From Phytohabitans flavus (GTDB lineage: Bacteria; Actinomycetota; Actinomycetes; Mycobacteriales; Micromonosporaceae): a stretch of 64,000 bases of DNA. Numbering within the stretch: the stretch's first letter is position 1; every line of letters begins with the position of its first letter. This document shows positions 47,458 to 57,898 of this stretch, piece after piece. The notes under the pieces are model-generated. The model was not told where the DNA came from. It saw nothing but the letters and a program-made list of their open reading frames with translations, and made no database searches. The position numbers were made by a program, and so were the translations under genes. Location of the stretch: assembly GCF_011764545.1 (NCBI RefSeq), contig NZ_AP022870.1:5316001-5380000 (forward strand), written 5' to 3'.

Positions 47458-50400
47458 GCGCCTCGCCGACCTGATATCTCAGCTCGGCGCTGAGCCGTCG
47501 GCGAGCGACCTCGCGGAAACGCTCTGGCTGGCGTGCCACCTCGCCGAGGCGCCGCCACGCCGAGCCGCCGCTCCCCCGCCCGCATCGCCGCCGCCCGAGC
47601 CGGCACCATCGCCACCGCCCACACGGCGGCCGGCCACACCCCTTCCGCGGGTCCCACCTCCGCCGCCGCCCGAGCCGGCGCGCACCGGACTGTTCAGCCC
47701 GCCGGACGAACCAACCGGCGAGGTGGAGTCGCGCGAGATCCCGGTACCCGAGGCCGCCGCGCTGCCCGACCGGCTCGGCCTACAGCGAGCGCTGCGACCG
47801 CTGAAGCGCCGGGTGGCGGTCGGGCCCCCGACCCTCCTCGACGAGGAGCGGACCGCGCGGAACATCGCCGACCAGGGCTGGCCTGTGACAACGTGGGCGC
47901 CCAGCCGGGTCCCGCCGCTCGAACGGTGGCTGGACGCGGCGGTCGTCGTCGACGTGACCGACTCCATGGCGATCTGGCGGCGGCTCGCCCAAGGGGTCGG
48001 CGACGCACTCGCGGAGTCCGGCATCTTCCGCAACGTCTCCCGGTGGTACCTCGACGCCGCCGACCAGGGCTGGAGAGCCGTACTGTCCAGCGCGCGCGGG
48101 GTACCGCACAACCCGCGCGAGCTTGTCGACGCCACGGGACGGCGGGCCATCTTCGTGCTCAGCGACGGTGTACATCCGATGTGGCACCGGGGCGGAGCTA
48201 CCGCCGTGCTGGACCTGTGGGCGCGGCACGGCCCGGTCGCGCTCCTCCAGCCGCTGCCGGAACGCCTGTGGTTCCGCACCAGCATGCGCACCGTCGCGGG
48301 CGAGCTGCGCGCCGCACGCCCCGGCTCGCCCAACACCCAGCTGCGGCTGGAGCCGTACGGCGGCCAGGAAACCCCGGACGAGAGCATGGTGCCCGTACCG
48401 GTGCTGGAGATCTCCGCGCCCTGGCTGCGGCGGTGGGCACGGGTGGTCGGTGGCGCGGTGGCACCCGCGGCGGTCACGTACGTCGGCAGCCGGACCGCGA
48501 GCAGCGGCCGTACGGCGGCACGGTCGTCGGCGACGGCGGCGCAGCGGGTACGTCACTTCCGGGCCGCGGCCTCACCGGAGGCGTTCCGGCTCGCCGGGTA
48601 CATCGCCATGACCTCGCCGAGCCTGCCAGTGATCCAGCACGTCCACCGCGCGATGTTCTCGCCTGTGGAGCGGGCCCACCTGGCCGAGGTGCTCCTCAGC
48701 GGTCTGCTCTACGCGGTCGACGCACGAGCGGGGCGGTACGCGTTCGTGGACGGCGTGGAGGACCTCCTGCTCGACACGCTCACCCGTACCGAGACGATCC
48801 AGATCGGCCGCCTCCTGGAGCGGGTGTCGGCGAGCGTCGAGGCGCGGATCGACGTCGCGGCCGAGCACTTCACGGCGCTGACGCCCGGTCCCGGAGGGCA
48901 GCGGCTGGATCCGGAGAGCCAGCCGTTCGCGACCATCTCGCCGCACGGCAAGCAACGGCTGCTGCGGGCGGTACGGGCGCACCGGCCGCCCACACAGCTC
49001 ACGCCGGCGACCGGCGGGACGTCCTCCAACGGTCGGCAGGGGAAGACCGAGGCGCCGCGGCCCGACCACCCACCACAGGTCGCCGACCTGCTCAGCCCGG
49101 CTGCTCGTACCGTCCGCTTCACCGGGCGCGAGCGGGAGCTGCTAACCCTCGAGGCATGGTGCGCCGGGGAAACGCCGAGCCTGCTGCTCGCGGGCGGCGC
49201 CGGTACCGGCAAGACCCGGCTCGCTCTGGAGCTGGCCGCCCGGATGGGCGCCGCCGGATGGGTAACCCACTTCGTCGAGGGTGACGCCGACCCCGCCGCC
49301 GGCTGGCCGCCGCAGTCGGGGCGCGCCACGCTGCTCGTCCTGGACCGGGCCGACGCCCACCCGGACGCGGTCGCCGCCCTGCTGGCGCGCCCGCCGGCCG
49401 GGGCGGGACCGCAGCGCCTGATGCTCGTCAGCCGGTCGACCGGCGTGTGGTGGCGGGACGCGCAGCAGCGCGACCGGCACGGATGGCTGCGCGGCGCCAA
49501 CGTACAGGAGCTGGGCCCTCTCGCGTCCAACCCGGCGAGCCGGCGGGAGGCGTTCACGGGGCGGCACAGGACCTCGCCGCCGCCCTGGACGCGATGGCGG
49601 ACACAGTGGAGGGTCCGGGGCCGGGTGGCTGGGGAGCGGTCGCCGCCGCCATCACGCCACCCGGCCTCGTCGAGCCCCGCTTCGGCCAGCCGCTGGACCT
49701 CCAGATGATGGCTCTGGCGCTGCTGGTCCGCCGCTCCCCGGCAGCGGCGCCAGGAGGATCGAGGCGGCGGTGCTGGGATCGCTCTTTGGTCGCGAGCGCC
49801 GGTACTGGGAGCGGACCGCCGTCGCGGCACAGATCTCCTACACATCGCCGGCGGTCCTGGACGAGGCCGTGGCGGTAGCCGCCCTCTACGGGGCGAAAGC
49901 CGCCGAGGAGGCGCACAACGTTATCCGCCGCCTGATGCACCTCGACGGGCGTGACGGCGGTATCGCCCGGCGGCTGTCCGGCTGGCTGCGCGAGCAGTAC
50001 CCCGGCGGGTCCAACCGCTACTGGGGCAGGCTGGCTCCCGTCGCGCTCCGCGAACGGATCGTGGTGAACGCCGTCGCGGTCAACCCGACCATGGTCAGCG
50101 CCATCCTGCCGCACGTGACGACCGACCAGGCCCGCCGCGCCCTCCCGCTCCTGGTCCGCGCCTGCGCCCGGCACCCGGACCTCGCGGCGCCACTCTGGAC
50201 GGCGGCGCTCCACACGCAACAGCTCATCACGCTGCTGCTGGACACGATGGCGGCGACGCCGTCCGGGGTGCCGGACGCGCTGACCGACGAGATCCGCGCC
50301 GCCCTGATCAGGCCGCAGACCCCGGTCGACACGGCCCGGTTCATCGCCGACCGCATCCGCGACCAGTCGGGCCTTTTCGCCGGGCAGGGCCCAGCCGTGG

Positions 50401-51566
50401 CAGGGCAGCTCGTCAACGGCTACCGCCGGCTGGCCGCCGATCGGCGTGAGTACCGTCCCGCGCTGGCCGAGGCGCTGCGCCACCTCGTCGCGAGCCAGGT
50501 TGCCGAGGACCAGTACAGCGCCGCGCTCGACACGGTCAGCGAGGAGGTCGACCTGCGCCGCGCGCTGGCGGAGGCGGCCCCGGCCGACGCGACGGAGGTG
50601 TTCGAAGGGCTGAACGCGGCGCTGTTCACACAGGCTGACCTGCTGGACCGGGAGGGCCGGCCGGTGCACGCGCTCGCCGCCGTGGCGGCCGCGGTCGACG
50701 GGTACGAGAGGCTCGGCGCGGCGAACGACAGCGGGTTGCGGGAGCGGTTCGCCGCGGCCCTGTCGCTGCACGGCCGCCTCCTCGACGAGACCGGCCGCCC
50801 GGAGGAGGCGCTCACCTCGACGGCGGCGGCCGCCGCGCAGTACCGGCTGCTCGCGGAGGACGAGCCGGAGCGCCACCTCGGGTCGCTCGCGTCCGCCCTC
50901 ACCGAGCTCTCGTCGCTGTATCGCGGCCTTGGCCAGCACCGGCCCGCGCTGGAGGCCAGCACGGAGGCCGTCGACCTGCTCCGGCGTAGGGGGGACCCGG
51001 ACGGCTTCGAGCTGGCCGCGGCCCTCCAGCGCCAGGCGACGGACCTCGGTGACCAGGGCTCGCACCAGGCGGCGCTGGACCGGATCGCCGAAGCGATCGG
51101 CATCTACGAGCGCGCGTCCACGGACCAGTCCCTCGCCGGTATGGCCGCCGCCTACCACGCGCGGGCGACGCATCTCAGCGATCTCGACCGTGCCGACGAG
51201 GCACTCGACGCGCTCGACGACGCCGTGACCGCCTACCGCGTGCTCGCGGCCCGCTCGCCGGCCGAATATCGGGAGGTGCTCGCCATCGCGCTGACCCACC
51301 AGGCCGCGCAGCTCGACGACCTGGGACGCCGCCACGACGCGGTGAACGACCTGGCCGCCGCGACCGACATCTACCAGTCCGTGGTGACGGAAAACCCGCT
51401 GGACCTCGCGGCGCAGCGCCGATTGGGTGCCTACAAGATCGAGCTGGGACGCATGTGGGCCGCCCTCGGCGACACGCAACGCGCCGCCCGCCTCCACCGC
51501 GACGGCGAGCTGCTCATCCAGCACGCCACAGAGACCGAGGAGTCCGGCGGCACGGCGACCGGCTAG
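47447..51566 (+). CDS. SAV_2336-type vWA/STAND-NTPase/TPR protein (two frameshifts as sequenced)
   Basis: Three adjacent frames form one protein of about 1370 residues. The N-terminus (RLADLISQLGAEPSASDLAE) is a SAV_2336 domain, followed by a Pro-rich linker and a vWA-like domain with VVVDVTDSMAIW (metal-site-like) and FVLSDGVHPMW. A STAND-type P-loop LLLAGGAGTGKTRLALE near residue 580 follows, then about 600 residues of TPR-like repeats (e.g. YRVLAARSPAEYREVLAIAL). Frames change at the G4 run 49558-49561 and near 49753; each is explained by one missing base (restoring FTGAAQDLAAALD). It probably senses or transmits a signal to MoxR and the protease. Confidence 0.75.
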
Positions 51567-51765
51567 AGCTCTTTGACGGTCGAGATGAATATAATTCCCC
51601 GGTCCGCGCCAGTCGCAGACCGTATGCTCCCGCGGGCACCGCGCAGGTCGGCGGCTCGCTGGCGCTCGCCGAAATCCCCGACCCGCGCTGCCAGGTCCGC
51701 GCTTCAAGCCCAACCCGACTCGGGCTGGCGCATACGAGAGATCGTGGTATCCAACTGCCTCTCCA

Positions 51766-51904
51766 GAGCCTGTCGCAAAATTGCCCAACTACAGCGTGTG
51801 TCGAGAAAAACACGGCTGTGTCCGCCGCTGGCCGCCGAACGGCGGCCGGCGAGGGTCAACGAGACCCTCATTTCAAGCGAATCTGGCGATTCTGCGACAG
51901 GCTC
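51766..51904 (+). mobile_element. 139-bp MITE-like element, copy 2
   Basis: Terminal inverted repeats GAGCCTGTCGCAAAATTGCC and (right end, reverse complement) GAGCCTGTCGCAGAATCGCC. A 4-bp direct repeat TCCA flanks it (51762-51765, 51905-51908). The surrounding arms (51739-51761 and 51909-51931) form an outer palindrome (AGATCGTGGTA... and ...TACCACGATCT) that recurs around copy 1. Confidence 0.85.
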
Positions 51905-52102
51905 TCCAGGGGCAACTAAGTACCACGATCTGCCAGACAGCGGGCCGCCGTAGCGTCGATCAAGGCAAACCGAGCGCCCTTGGGCGTGCCTCTGCTGTGG
52001 ATGGCCCCCGCCCAACCGCCGAGCTAGGTCAAAGGTTGGGCTTGGAGCGCGGACCCGGCAGCGAAGGTCGTGGTCGGCCGACCTGGGGTGAGCTTGCCCC
52101 AC

Positions 52103-52161
52103 CGCGAAGGGCGAGGCCGCGGAAGCGACGGTCCGGACCACCACGGACATCGCGGTAGCTC
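52103..52161 (-). repeat. Dispersed repeat, copy F
   Basis: Reverse-orientation copy with core TACCGCGATGTCCGTGGT; one arm of the first dyad is altered. Same orientation as copy G, 233 bp away. Confidence 0.8.
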
Positions 52162-52239
52162 GATTCCTAGGCGGCCGATCGATGCCGTGGCCGCGGATTT
52201 CCTTGATCGACGCAAGCAGCACGGTGTCGCGTCGCGTCC

Positions 52240-52279
52240 GTGGCGAGAAGTTACCCTTCCAGGGGCGATTCTTCGCCAC
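52240..52279. repeat. Hairpin element shared with 6833-6870
   Basis: GTGGCGAGAAGTTACCC pairs with GGGGCGATTCTTCGCCAC; followed by GGACAAGCAGAGCACCC, as in the first island. Confidence 0.72.
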
Positions 52280-52394
52280 GGACAAGCAGAGCACCCACCG
52301 ACCAAGGGAAACAAGCGGTCAGATTTGCCAGCTCTATGCATCGCGCGCCAGGTGGGCCTAGGCCTCACTGCCGGCCCGGGGTTTGGTCGTGTAC

Positions 52395-52453
52395 CGCGGA
52401 GGGTGAGGCCGCGGGAGCGACGGTCCGGACCACGACGGACGTCGCGGTAGCCC
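52395..52453 (-). repeat. Dispersed repeat, copy G
   Basis: Reverse-orientation copy ending 73 bp past the small membrane-protein stop; close to consensus except GCCC for GCTC at its outer end. Confidence 0.82.
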
Positions 52454-52526
52454 AAATCTTTCACCAGGCGACAAGCCCGCACCCACCACTGTAGACGGAC
52501 CCCGATCGCCCTGCATCCAAAGCTTT

Positions 52527-52724
52527 TCAGAAGGGCCAGACGTCTTCCGCCCACTGGTCCACGCTTCGCAGCCCGTCGAAGAGGTCGGCGGCGGCGCCCG
52601 TGGCGACGGCGAGTGCCACCACCGCGGTGGCCAGGCCGACGAAGACCACGAGCACAAGAAGCCGGGCCGCTAGGTACGCCGGCGGCAGCGGCTCCGAGCC
52701 GGCGTCGTCGTCCGGCTCGCTCAC
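52527..52724 (-). CDS. Small single-span membrane protein
   Basis: A 65-residue protein: acidic N-terminus (SEPDDDAGSEPLPPAYL), one hydrophobic helix (LLVLVVFVGLATAVVALAV) and a short tail rich in Trp and acidic residues (SVDQWAEDVWPF). The GTG at 52724 overlaps the stop of the membrane GTPase gene (GTGA), so it is translationally coupled as the last gene of the GTPase operon. No family recognised. A small membrane partner of a GTPase/GAP1 set could be an anchor or an effector. Confidence 0.7.
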   Translation of the reverse strand: MSEPDDDAGSEPLPPAYLAARLLVLVVFVGLATAVVALAVATGAAADLFDGLRSVDQWAEDVWPF

Positions 52725-54286
52725 AGCGCGACGCCTTCCCGGGCGAGCAGCCAGCGTAGCGGCGCCGCCACCTCGCTCTCGTCGGTCGTGGCGGCCCGGC
52801 CGAGGAAGTACCGGACCGTGCGGAAGTCCCGCTCGGCGGAGAGCACCAGGTTGTCGAGCCCCTGGGCCCGCAGCCAGTCCCGTATCGACCGGGAGTTTGG
52901 CTCCAGGTCCTGGCCGGCCGGGAGCATCGCCACAAGGTCGCCCTTGGTCAGCACGAACGCCAGGCGCTGACCGCCTGTTTCTACACCACGCCGCTGAAGC
53001 GCGGTCACCAGCGCCTGGTACGAGTCCTCCGGGTCGTGGCTCGCGATCCGGTCTCCCGTGGTCAGATGTCCGGGCGCGGTCGCATGCTGTGCGCGTACCT
53101 GCGTGATCGAGCACGCGTCGAGGACGAAGAGCAGGCCAGCGGCCACGTCGAAGTAGTGATAGCGGCTGTTCCGCGCCGGATCGACGAGGGCGGCGCCCGG
53201 CGCGTCGAAGATGTGCACGAGCGTGGGCCGCCGCCAGCGTTTGATCCGGAGCGTTGTCGCGCGGGCCGAGCCGACTCCCGGGGTGCCGCCGTTTCCGGTC
53301 ACATGGTCGACCGTCGCGCCGCCCTTCGACATCGTGAGGTCGCGCACCGCGGCCTCGACGAGTCGTGTCTTGCCCGCGCCGGCGGCACCGAACACGCCGA
53401 TCCGCAGCTCGGTGGCCCAACCCGCGCCGTCCGGCAGCGGAGCGTCGCACTTGGGACAGCGCGCCCTGAGGGTACGGCCGGCGCGGATCCGGCTCGCGGG
53501 CAGCCGCGTGTCACAGCCGCAGCGCCGGTACACGACGCCCAACCGGCCCGGCCGCAGGTCGCGGTGCCGGTCGGACTGCCTGGGCAGCGTGGCGTCGTGC
53601 TCGTTCGGGCATTGGTACACGGGCAGCTCGGCGGGGAAGAAGCAGTGGGCGCAACAGGGGGTGCTGCGCTTCGCCCACCGCCACCACCGCTCCGCGGCCC
53701 GCTGGACGGCGATCGCCAGCCAGCCCAGCGCCCAGGCGAACGCTGTGACGAACGCGCCGCCGGCCAGCAGCAGGACCAGGGCGAACAACCCACCTAGCGT
53801 CAGCCCGACCAGAAAACCGCCGGGAATGGCGAGCACCGGCAGGCCGAGGAGCGCGACAAGCGGCCGGTCCACATGGTCTGCACCGCCGTCGCGAGACCGG
53901 TAGACGAGCTGGTGCGGCAGCCGCAGTGGCGGTATCCGCCGCCATGCCGCGCGCCACAGCCAGAGGGTGTCCCCGTTGGCGCGGTTCATGATGGCGAACA
54001 GGTCCAGCCACACCTGGTGGACGAAGTACTGCGGCCAGGCGAAGTCGTGCAGGTCGCGGCGGGACTGGCCGGGACGGGGGCCGAGATACCCGTCCGCCGG
54101 TCGTTGCAGCGGCGAGGACGCGTGGCTGGCCAGCACCAACCAGGCATGAAATGTGACCAGCAACAGTCCGGCGGCGAGGCCGAAGACGAACGCCCATCCG
54201 GTGTAGGGGATCGCGATGAGGAACGTCAGGAAGAGGTAGAGGACGCAGAACGCGATGAAGGCGAGCGCGAATAGGGCCCCTTGCAT
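52721..54286 (-). CDS. Membrane-anchored GTPase with zinc ribbons (double-GTPase-type system)
   Basis: A 521-residue protein with two or more hydrophobic segments at the N-terminus (LFALAFIAFCVLYLFLTFLI; WAFVFGLAAGLLLVTFHAW) and more near residue 160-220, then Cys pairs typical of zinc ribbons (CCAHC, CPNEH, CPKC) and a P-loop GTPase-like domain: GVFGAAGAGKTRLVEAA, DxxG in HIFDAPGAALV and LTKGD as the base-specificity motif. It resembles the DO-GTPase2-type genes found with GAP1 proteins. The ATG overlaps the GAP1 stop (TGATG). Confidence 0.75.
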   Translation of the reverse strand: MQGALFALAFIAFCVLYLFLTFLIAIPYTGWAFVFGLAAGLLLVTFHAWLVLASHASSPLQRPADGYLGPRPGQSRRDLHDFAWPQYFVHQVWLDLFAIMNRANGDTLWLWRAAWRRIPPLRLPHQLVYRSRDGGADHVDRPLVALLGLPVLAIPGGFLVGLTLGGLFALVLLLAGGAFVTAFAWALGWLAIAVQRAAERWWRWAKRSTPCCAHCFFPAELPVYQCPNEHDATLPRQSDRHRDLRPGRLGVVYRRCGCDTRLPASRIRAGRTLRARCPKCDAPLPDGAGWATELRIGVFGAAGAGKTRLVEAAVRDLTMSKGGATVDHVTGNGGTPGVGSARATTLRIKRWRRPTLVHIFDAPGAALVDPARNSRYHYFDVAAGLLFVLDACSITQVRAQHATAPGHLTTGDRIASHDPEDSYQALVTALQRRGVETGGQRLAFVLTKGDLVAMLPAGQDLEPNSRSIRDWLRAQGLDNLVLSAERDFRTVRYFLGRAATTDESEVAAPLRWLLAREGVAL

Positions 54287-56699
54287 CAGCGCAGGGGCCT
54301 CGGGACCAGGCGCCGCCAGCCGCGCGCCCGCCGGGTGTTGCGGACCAGTTCCCGCCACAGGGCCATCCACTGTGGACCCAGCAGGTCGACCTGGGCCTTC
54401 GCCTCCTCCAGGCGCCCGTCCGAACAGCGCGCCACCCAGGTGGTGACCACGGCGCGCAGCTCCTCCCGGGACCGATCGTCCACCTCCTTCGCCATGTCGG
54501 GGCCGATCTGGCGTGGATGGATCAGCACGAACGCGATGACGACGTGCGGAATCTGCGGGTTCTTCCGCAACTTCGGATAGAGCTGCTGCGCGAACCGGCC
54601 GGTCAGTATCGGTGCGGCGCTCAGCACCGCATACGCGGCGGCGGCCACGCTGGTCTCCAGCAACCGCTCGATGGTCGGCTCCGCGCGCGCCGCGATGGCA
54701 TCCATGCCGATCCGGGGCATGGTCAGCGTGATTTCCACGTAGTCAGGATTCTGCCGGGCGAGCTCGTTCAACACCCAGTCGAGACCCAGCCCGCCGACAA
54801 GCATGTGCTCCATGTTCGTCTCGGGCACCCACAGCCGGCGCCCGGTGAGCAGCCGCGCGACCGCCATGTCCTCGTCGCCGGGGCGCATCCCGTCCAGCAG
54901 CCGGCGGCCCAACGAGGCGAACACCATGCTGTCCAGCGCCAGACCGGGCGGGGCCAGCTCGGCCAGCACCTCCGCCTCCGGCAACGTGGGCGGCGTGCTC
55001 AGCCAGAGCCCAGCCGCAGCACGGTGCAGCGCGGCGGCGACGTCAGGGGCGCGCATCGCCGACTCCAGGCACTCGCGGACGAGCTCGAGCCGGTATGGCA
55101 CCGCCAGATGCCGCATCGCGGCCGAGACGGCGGCCGCGTCAAGGCTGTTTTCGACCCGCATCGGATGGCGCAGCAGCACCTGCCACCAGGTGTCGCCCAG
55201 CTCGTGCACACGCTCCGGGTCGGCGGCCAGCCGGCGTTCGAGCTCGCCCCGGAGCAGCCCTTCGATCTCCGCCCGGCAGGGCCAGAGCTCCGACCGGTAG
55301 CCACGCTCGGGGTGCTCGGCCCAGTCCGCCACGAAGCGCCGGACGGCCGGCTCCACGGCGGCCACCGGTACGGGCAACCCGAAGCGCCCGGCCACGCGCA
55401 GTACCGCCTCGAACTCCGCCGCGCGGGCCGACCGCAGGGCCTCGGCGATCTTGTCGGCGGCCTCCTTCGCCTCCGGCGCCCCCAGCCGCCGGCAAGCGGC
55501 GGCGGGATCCTGCCAGACCCCACCCCGCCGGTGGTGCGCGCCAACTCCAGCTCCGCGGCGAGCAGCGAGAGCCGTACCCGCGCCGCCTGCTCGGTGAACC
55601 CGCCGCGGCGGGTCGCCTCGTCGAGCACGAAGAGCGTCGCCGGCGGCCAGTCGGCCGCGGTCTCCACGAAGAGGTCGAGCATCGGTCCGCCGTACACGCC
55701 GACGAGCGACTGCGGCCCGTCGCGCAGCCACGAGGCGACGACCTGCGCGCCCGCGCGGGTCGGCTTGCGCCGCAGCACCGCGGTCACCGCCACCGTCGCC
55801 GCCGCCTCGTCGGGCAGCCGGGTCGCCGCCGTGACCTCCACGGCGTCGACCACGTCGTACGGGTCTTCGGCGAGGAAGAGGGCCACCCAGCGGCGCGCGG
55901 GCGCGGTGGAGTCCACCTCGCTCCAGACGTGCCGCACGAGATCGAACACCGTGTACCCGTGATCGTTGTCGACCGCCGCCTCGGAGACGCCCCAGTCCGG
56001 GTGCACGGCGAGCACCTGCTGGTCGGCGTAGGCCGGGTTCGCGGTAAAGATTTTGAAGCCGACCCTGAGCGCGGACCGCTGCGGCATCAGCAGCGTCGCA
56101 GCGGTGAGCCAGCGGAGCACGAGGACGGGATCGCGGGCCACGAAGAGTATCCGCCGCGCCTTCGCCTTGCCCGATGCCAGCCGCTGGAGCGCGGACAGCA
56201 GCGCGCGGAGCAGGTCGGCGCCCTTGTCCTGGGACCGTACGAACTCCTGCGCCCGCACCGCGTCGAACGGGCCCGGCTCCCACCCGGCATCAAGGGTCGG
56301 GCAGGTGGTGCTCTCCGCCGGCTGGGTACGCCAGAACGGTGCCTGGAACATCTGTGCCGGGCGGACCAGCCCGTACGCGGCCGGCTCGCGGGTGACGATC
56401 GAATGGGTGAGCTGGTTTCCCTCCCGGCTGCCGTTGGTCTCCTTGCCGAGGTAGACGCCGGCCGAGGTGGCGAACACTCCTTTGTGGATGTGGGCGAGGG
56501 AGGGCGGGTAGTCCTCGACCGGGCGGCGCTCCCGCATCCAGCGGCCGGGCGGCTCGTAGAGCAGGCTCTTGCGGACGATGTCCATGGACTCGCCGTCGAC
56601 GCCGGGCGACCGTGCCTGGAACTGGAAGCCGGCGGTGCCCTGAAGCCCTTGTCCGGGCCGGCAGTCGGTGTAGATGAGGGTCTCGAACTGGCCTGTCAC
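54286..56699 (-). CDS. GTPase-associated protein 1 (GAP1)-like (frameshifted as sequenced)
   Basis: Two frames form one protein of about 805 residues. The first (start 56699, MTGQFETLIYTDCRPGQGLQ) covers residues 1 to about 390; the second continues QDPAAACRRLGAPEAKEAADKI to the stop at 54286. One extra base in the run of four C at 55518-55521 joins them (TGGVGVWQDPAAACRR). The beginning YEPPGRWMRERRPVEDYPPS is typical of GAP1 N-terminal domains; the middle and C-terminal parts are helical. GAP1 proteins accompany small double-GTPases in predicted conflict systems. The stop overlaps the next gene's ATG by 1 bp. Confidence 0.75.
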
Positions 56700-57898
56700 C
56701 GGGGGTCCTTCGTCGGCACGACGCCGAACTTGGCCAGCAGCCAGACAAGTGGCTCGTCGACCCGGAAGGGCTGGACACCGTGCTCGTCCTCAAGAGTGGC
56801 GGTGTCGTAGTTCGGCGGGGCGCCGAGGGCGGAGACGAAGAAGTAGCGAAAGTCCTCGTAGCTGTACTTCAGGTGGATGTCGATGTCGTCGCCACGCCAG
56901 TTGCTGAGCAGCTCGCCAACCCGCTTGTGCGTATCCTGGCCGAGCCGCTCGTCGTAGTACGGCGTCGCCTCCGGCGGCTGGCGCAGCGGGTGGTCGCTGC
57001 CGAGCGCGCTGAAGAACGCGTCCATCTTGGCGAGCACCACAGCCACCGGGATCTTGATCCGCCCGCCGCCCGGGATGCCGTGGGCGGACCGCAGATTTTC
57101 CGTCACGCGGTGCACAACGTCCACGGTCGACTCCTGGGACATGATCGCCGACCCGGGCAGGTTGAGGCGGTCCCGCGCGGCAGGCAGCATGAACGGGTCG
57201 AGCAGCACGATGAGCGCGTCCGCGGCCCCGATGTACTCCAGGTCGTGGGTACTGGGCTGGCTGCTCAACGTCTCACCGGCCGTGTCGTAGAACGACAGGA
57301 AGCTCGTCCGGTACGTAGGCTTGCGGGCGAACCTGGGGTGCTCCCTACGCCACTGGAAGACCAGCGGTAGACGGTGTCCGTTCTCCGCTGGCGGTGTGGT
57401 GGGGAAGAGCTGCCGCTCGGTGAAGAGTCGCTCGACGTTCTGGTCGAGCCACTGCCTTGGCGACTGGGAGCCGGCCTGACTGTCACCGCTCATGCGCACG
57501 TCGGCCTCGAACCGCCGGCGCAGCCCCGCGTTGAGCTCGCGCGCCAGCACGGTCAGGTAGACCGTCTTGCCCGTGCCCTTGGCGCCGACCATCGCGATCA
57601 GCCGGCTGTTACCGCCGAAATTCGCCGAGAGCGGGGTGTGGCAGTGCGGGCAGGCGCGCACACCCGTCTCGCCCCCGCAGTCGGGGCACTCGGCCTTGCG
57701 CTGGTGGTAAAGCTGCTGCCCGCGCGGCGGCGGGAACACCGGAAGCATCGGCTCCGAGAACCCGGTCGCGTGGGCCCGGACCGCGTCGTGCTCGGGCTTG
57801 CATCTATCTCCGTTCCGGCCGCCCTTGCCCAGGCATTGGAAAGCGAGCTCGGAACTTCTCACGCGCTTGTAGCAGAACGGGCAGCCCGGAGTATGCAT
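56696..57898 (-). CDS. Zinc-ribbon GTPase (double-GTPase-type)
   Basis: A 400-residue protein: N-terminal zinc ribbons (CPFCYKR and CPDCGGETGVRACPHC) followed by a GTPase domain with P-loop MVGAKGTGKTVYLTVL (about residue 103), DxxG in SFYDTAGETLSS, and AKMD as the specificity motif (VVLAKMDAFF). A cytoplasmic protein. The ATG at 57898 overlaps the upstream stop (TGATG) and its own stop overlaps the GAP1 ATG (ATGA). Matches DO-GTPase2-type families recalled from conflict-system surveys. Confidence 0.78.
   Translation of the reverse strand: MHTPGCPFCYKRVRSSELAFQCLGKGGRNGDRCKPEHDAVRAHATGFSEPMLPVFPPPRGQQLYHQRKAECPDCGGETGVRACPHCHTPLSANFGGNSRLIAMVGAKGTGKTVYLTVLARELNAGLRRRFEADVRMSGDSQAGSQSPRQWLDQNVERLFTERQLFPTTPPAENGHRLPLVFQWRREHPRFARKPTYRTSFLSFYDTAGETLSSQPSTHDLEYIGAADALIVLLDPFMLPAARDRLNLPGSAIMSQESTVDVVHRVTENLRSAHGIPGGGRIKIPVAVVLAKMDAFFSALGSDHPLRQPPEATPYYDERLGQDTHKRVGELLSNWRGDDIDIHLKYSYEDFRYFFVSALGAPPNYDTATLEDEHGVQPFRVDEPLVWLLAKFGVVPTKDPR

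Larger units (their letters stand above)
51567..52526. other. Repeat island 3 between the two conflict-type operons
   Basis: About 960 bp without a gene, between convergent operons. It contains a 29-bp inverted pair (51687-51715 with 52034-52062), the second MITE copy (51766-51904) in a palindromic target, two reverse copies of the dispersed repeat (52103-52161 and 52395-52453) and the hairpin element 52240-52279. The open frames here have no ribosome site or similarity. Confidence 0.75.

Noticed and set aside
51573..52520. Short open frames in island 3, including peptides like YRDVRGGPDR repeated in several frames
   Set aside because: The shared peptides are translations of the dispersed DNA repeat, which occurs in both orientations and different frames.
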